DNA of 28,710 nt from a virus. The stretch's first letter is position 1, and every line of letters begins with the position of its first letter. Positions 27,901 through 28,710 of the stretch are shown in pieces. Position numbers and translations under genes: made by a program. The stretch is taken from the IMG/VR virus record IMGVR_UViG_3300032235_000807, positions 1 to 28,710 of that record; one strand, given 5' to 3'. The notes below the pieces were generated by a model. The model was not told the DNA's origin, did no database searches, and saw nothing but the letters and a program-made list of their open reading frames with translations.

Positions 27901-28710
27901 ATCATAAATGTTTAAATTGATAGTTCTCCCATCATTTAATGTATATTCTGAAAAATTTTGTATATAAAATACAGAATCTCCATTTTTAAAGTCATGAACT
28001 TGAGATGTATTCAATTCAAATTCTTGATTATTAATTTCGCATGAAATACCATTTTTTGAATCTTCTAGTGATTGGAAAAGGCCAAAAAAGTTTATGGAAA
28101 AATCCTTATCTTCTATGTTTGAACTAACATAATCTGGGATTCCCTGTGATGTGATGTATACATCATTAAATCTGTCAACATATACATTTTGTACATTATT
28201 GACAATTAATTCACCGTTTATATTTTCATACTTTTTAATCGCTTTTCTTATTTGATATATTTTACTTATTTGATATGGATTGACCACAAAGATTGAATTC
28301 GCATCCTGTGATACTCCCACTACATCGAAAATTTCTGTCCTAATGTCTTGAATGGTAGTATCAAAGAATTCAACATAAACCTGATCTAATGGATTTATTA
28401 AATTTTTATCGTGAGTGTAAATTCGAATTTGATTTGCGCCAACAGATTCGAATTTAGATACTAGATAAGTATTTGGTGTTTCGGTTATCCACTTACTGTA
28501 TCTAACACCATCGTATACTTTACCTAATGTATTAAAACTTATTATATCGCCTTTTTCATAATACTTGTTATTTTCTGGTAATTCTAGATCTTTAATTACA
28601 CCAAGTATTCTAACTCTTATTTCCTCTTCATTTAAGATAGAGTAAGCATATACATTTAGATTTATATCTTCTCGCAAAGATATTTCTTCTGTTATGCCAC
28701 TACATCCTAC
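21937..28710 (-). CDS. Giant YHYH-domain virion protein, 5' end outside the window
   Basis: An open frame runs from the right edge to TAA at 21939-21937, giving at least 2257 residues. No ATG starts it: the first in-frame start-like codon is a TTG at 28677, while codons before it (VGCSGITEEIS) look like normal coding, so the true start lies off the window. Numbering from the edge, residues about 915-1060 match the YHYH domain: IGWAYDGNPIYGPYGYENPY, YGTFIEDYEF, GDLDEFNGRYCVTPEYPNGV, FPYFIG. Around it are many short repeats: HGFxTGDxVxY-type modules near 241, 542, 652, 1474 and 1522, and GGxGY-type repeats near 624, 766, 811, 849, 1764 and 1809. It is probably a baseplate or host-facing tail protein, from its position before gp8 and its similarity in style to cyanophage structural proteins. 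A gp7-like role by position is possible but not shown by sequence. Confidence 0.85.
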   Translation of the reverse strand, partial: VGCSGITEEISLREDINLNVYAYSILNEEEIRVRILGVIKDLELPENNKYYEKGDIISFNTLGKVYDGVRYSKWITETPNTYLVSKFESVGANQIRIYTHDKNLINPLDQVYVEFFDTTIQDIRTEIFDVVGVSQDANSIFVVNPYQISKIYQIRKAIKKYENINGELIVNNVQNVYVDRFNDVYITSQGIPDYVSSNIEDKDFSINFFGLFQSLEDSKNGISCEINNQEFELNTSQVHDFKNGDSVFYIQNFSEYTLNDGRTINLNIYDGLFENQIYYVESISDRKIKLYKSRSNIYFNRYNSIKYNRLYSSNNLNEVSYTYEQKVQLLAGSYFLQTNEFVILFDDFNNIEIWYYTYNLNQWEKITSQITAKLYKSNFVYENSKKILTNSNSIKKLTLPETPLEFEETTFGTTGILVNGVEILNYKSDDFVYYGPIEKIEITSPGNSYDVINLPSLEVSPENTTTRICKAHVEVTGRIEEVNVVDGGFDILDEPTIKIIGGNGTNVETKANLISFKHEVDFNPILNFVNLVENTISFSTYHKFRDYEEVIYDTNGNTSVGGISTLSSYFVTVQDDLKIKLHKNKTDALNGIEINLTSFGDGTHKLSSKQEKRKIASVTILNSGGGYKNNYVPILPVGINTYNDIILAKNHGYSTGDIVNYNCLGTPAEGLNQSKYYVTKVNDDSFKLSYVGIGSTSKDFYYNTNQYVNLKSSGIGTHIFQHEPISIQVSARTGISSYSKELFAPILSPIFRGEISNVYIEEGGVGYGSSEILNYEKQPNFILKSGKNAQLIVNVLNGKVIDVYVLNGGSDYYSLPQLAVRGTGSGCILTPVLENGSIKKVIVVSGGSGYDQKNTIIDIINLGSGAAFNAKIKSWNLNLTSRILNSTQLKSNDDGTLYSNTANALKYCHLYCPYELRKKIYSTFLDDNGNIVRRPDYENSVSTIKYHSPIIGWAYDGNPIYGPYGYENPYLPGQVKKIKSGYSTVVSENRPPEKIEDRIIFPYGTFIEDYEFTSNGDLDEFNGRYCVTPEYPNGVYAYFTTISSDNDFVPEFPYFIGNKFKSKKILDNFNSDINQNTFDYTKNKLIRNTYYYALTGKNSSYDFLLNPAKDSNQNSKITSIQYSRLDSIGIITSGNYYNVGDVINFDNSETNGFDVSAIVDSVIGKSVQSIQNNLYSISDIELYKSNQFIGICTSPHQLKKFDYLNLISNYNLQLNSLVQVGVSSHILILTSDVNDSTTTGIVTEFQVYGNLEFPFIFENDYYQIENETVKILQVDKERSKIKVLRSPSGTSHLKNLKLTELTRKFTFDLNEEYVPQKINREFYFDPTKVVGFGTTSGSTVQVDYVGTGKTNLFIPPGNLYFPNHNLDTNTPLVYSTNGGNPIVVSNGSSIFNLNTSNPLYSIKLSDNFIGISSNKVAIGTDNNYVGVGTTTSFLYVTDLGLGVNHSFRTNYTNVIKLTANKNSVVVSTSSTHGLVSNDLVDIEVKSGISTTIKIEYNDYNRRLIFNKKYFSSIDILDNVFTITNHGYSNGQELLYISETISPELIDNQIYFVILIDKDKFQLSNSIYNYLNYTNIDFTSSCSGYFYEINAKIEATRNQKIIFDLSHPSLAYNNGLELKSAFDFNLYYDEKFNKEYYKDSNDISNVFKFGNIGLNLDARVELQITDSTPNTLYYNLIPSSNSDLPQIKKELVAEGNKIEFNKISIVESKYSGNNKITVLSSSTFSYQIKELPEISNYTSSNSSLKYNTNSKTAFGPINSIKLVSGGNYYTKIPGISSITSQNGLDAVLYPISSHIGRIKSTKLDDIGYGYSIDPTIKPCLDLPKVLRIEPFSAIDQIKTTFKGKFYNYSPTLIVLDSVTNQIQDVILDFNHLTGDVQIIQNSSGFNDTEPKIVSTNNSNGIGINSITYDPILKRVTATLNYNFTNPDTFPVDLNDKVFVEDTTIIQSSPDFITDGVIYKGYNSSDYNYSTFNVVGISTAIDDDKAYITYYIGDVIGGVEVGTFDSETSKGSIVPVKNMPTFDVKIKKNSYIVGEKVESNGSVGIVNNWNPKTNYIKIQTTQKFDSNSILIGKSSGSLGKIQEILDLHGFYEIDYYSIGSKGWKTQTGFLNVNSQRVHDNDYYQYFSYSIKSRVSIDKWEGTVNSLNHTSGFKKFGDLSVESETPEKVGMSTDQNFGNFTGVSDLNTIIDLETTYDFDLASEENVFILNSQTATDEITLNSTILQDYSQSVGNRVLVIDDISGEFNTNRKSTLVTAIDI

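Noticed and set aside
28675-28677. A start at the TTG at 28677 for the giant protein
   Set aside because: The frame is open to the window edge with coding-like codons upstream (VGCSGITEEIS), and no ATG or ribosome site is present. The gene is better treated as truncated by the window.
1-28710. tRNA genes, CRISPR array, integrase, attachment site or insertion sequence
   Set aside because: The coding frames fill nearly the entire window and the gaps are too short for these elements. The only tandem DNA repeat seen is the coding 18-bp repeat at 10567-10620.

Overview
The window is a block of virion genes from a tailed phage with a contractile tail, of the T4-like type found in marine hosts (cyanophages and SAR11 myophages). 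The evidence is a run of recognisable T4 homologues in T4 order: the wedge protein gp8, neck proteins gp13 and gp14, tail completion protein gp15, terminase subunits gp16 and gp17, and the start of the tail sheath gp18. Large, repeat-rich structural proteins of the kind carried by T4-like cyanophages accompany them. DNA is very AT-rich (roughly 30% GC judged by eye on sample lines). No host-derived metabolic gene, tRNA, integrase or insertion sequence is visible, so the host cannot be fixed from this window.

Every gene is on the minus strand, so the biological order runs from high to low coordinates. From the right edge: a giant YHYH-domain protein (N-terminus outside the window); a 1497-residue structural protein; gp8; a 1867-residue DUF4815-type protein with a proline-rich tail; an 819-residue structural protein; two small proteins of 73 and 54 residues; gp13; gp14; gp15; gp16; a 536-residue mosaic protein lying between the two terminase genes; gp17; and the first 89 codons of gp18. 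Packing is tight: most gaps are 1 to 20 nt and one pair overlaps. The longest gaps are 71 nt (gp17-gp18) and about 46 nt (gp14-gp15), so no gene-free stretch approaches 300 nt.

The genes build one machine. The right half encodes baseplate and tail-periphery proteins, gp13/14/15 join head to tail and cap the tail, gp16/gp17 package DNA, and gp18 forms the sheath. In T4, genes 9, 10, 11, 12 and wac lie between 8 and 13. Here that interval holds only the DUF4815-type protein, the 819-residue protein and two small genes, which is the marine T4-like pattern.

The most notable feature is that a small set of short beta-rich modules recurs across otherwise unrelated structural proteins: an NGGxGYxxxPxV repeat, an RGxxGTxxxxHxxG module, an SGAxAxV...GExV module and an HGFxTGDxVxY module. 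They also enlarge proteins that are compact in T4 (gp8, gp14, gp15). Other points of interest are the mosaic protein between the terminase genes, the apparent separation of the DUF4815 and 'PLAQSF' parts into two genes, and the unusual C-terminal extension of the DUF4815 protein. I found no clear sign of a wholly new system.
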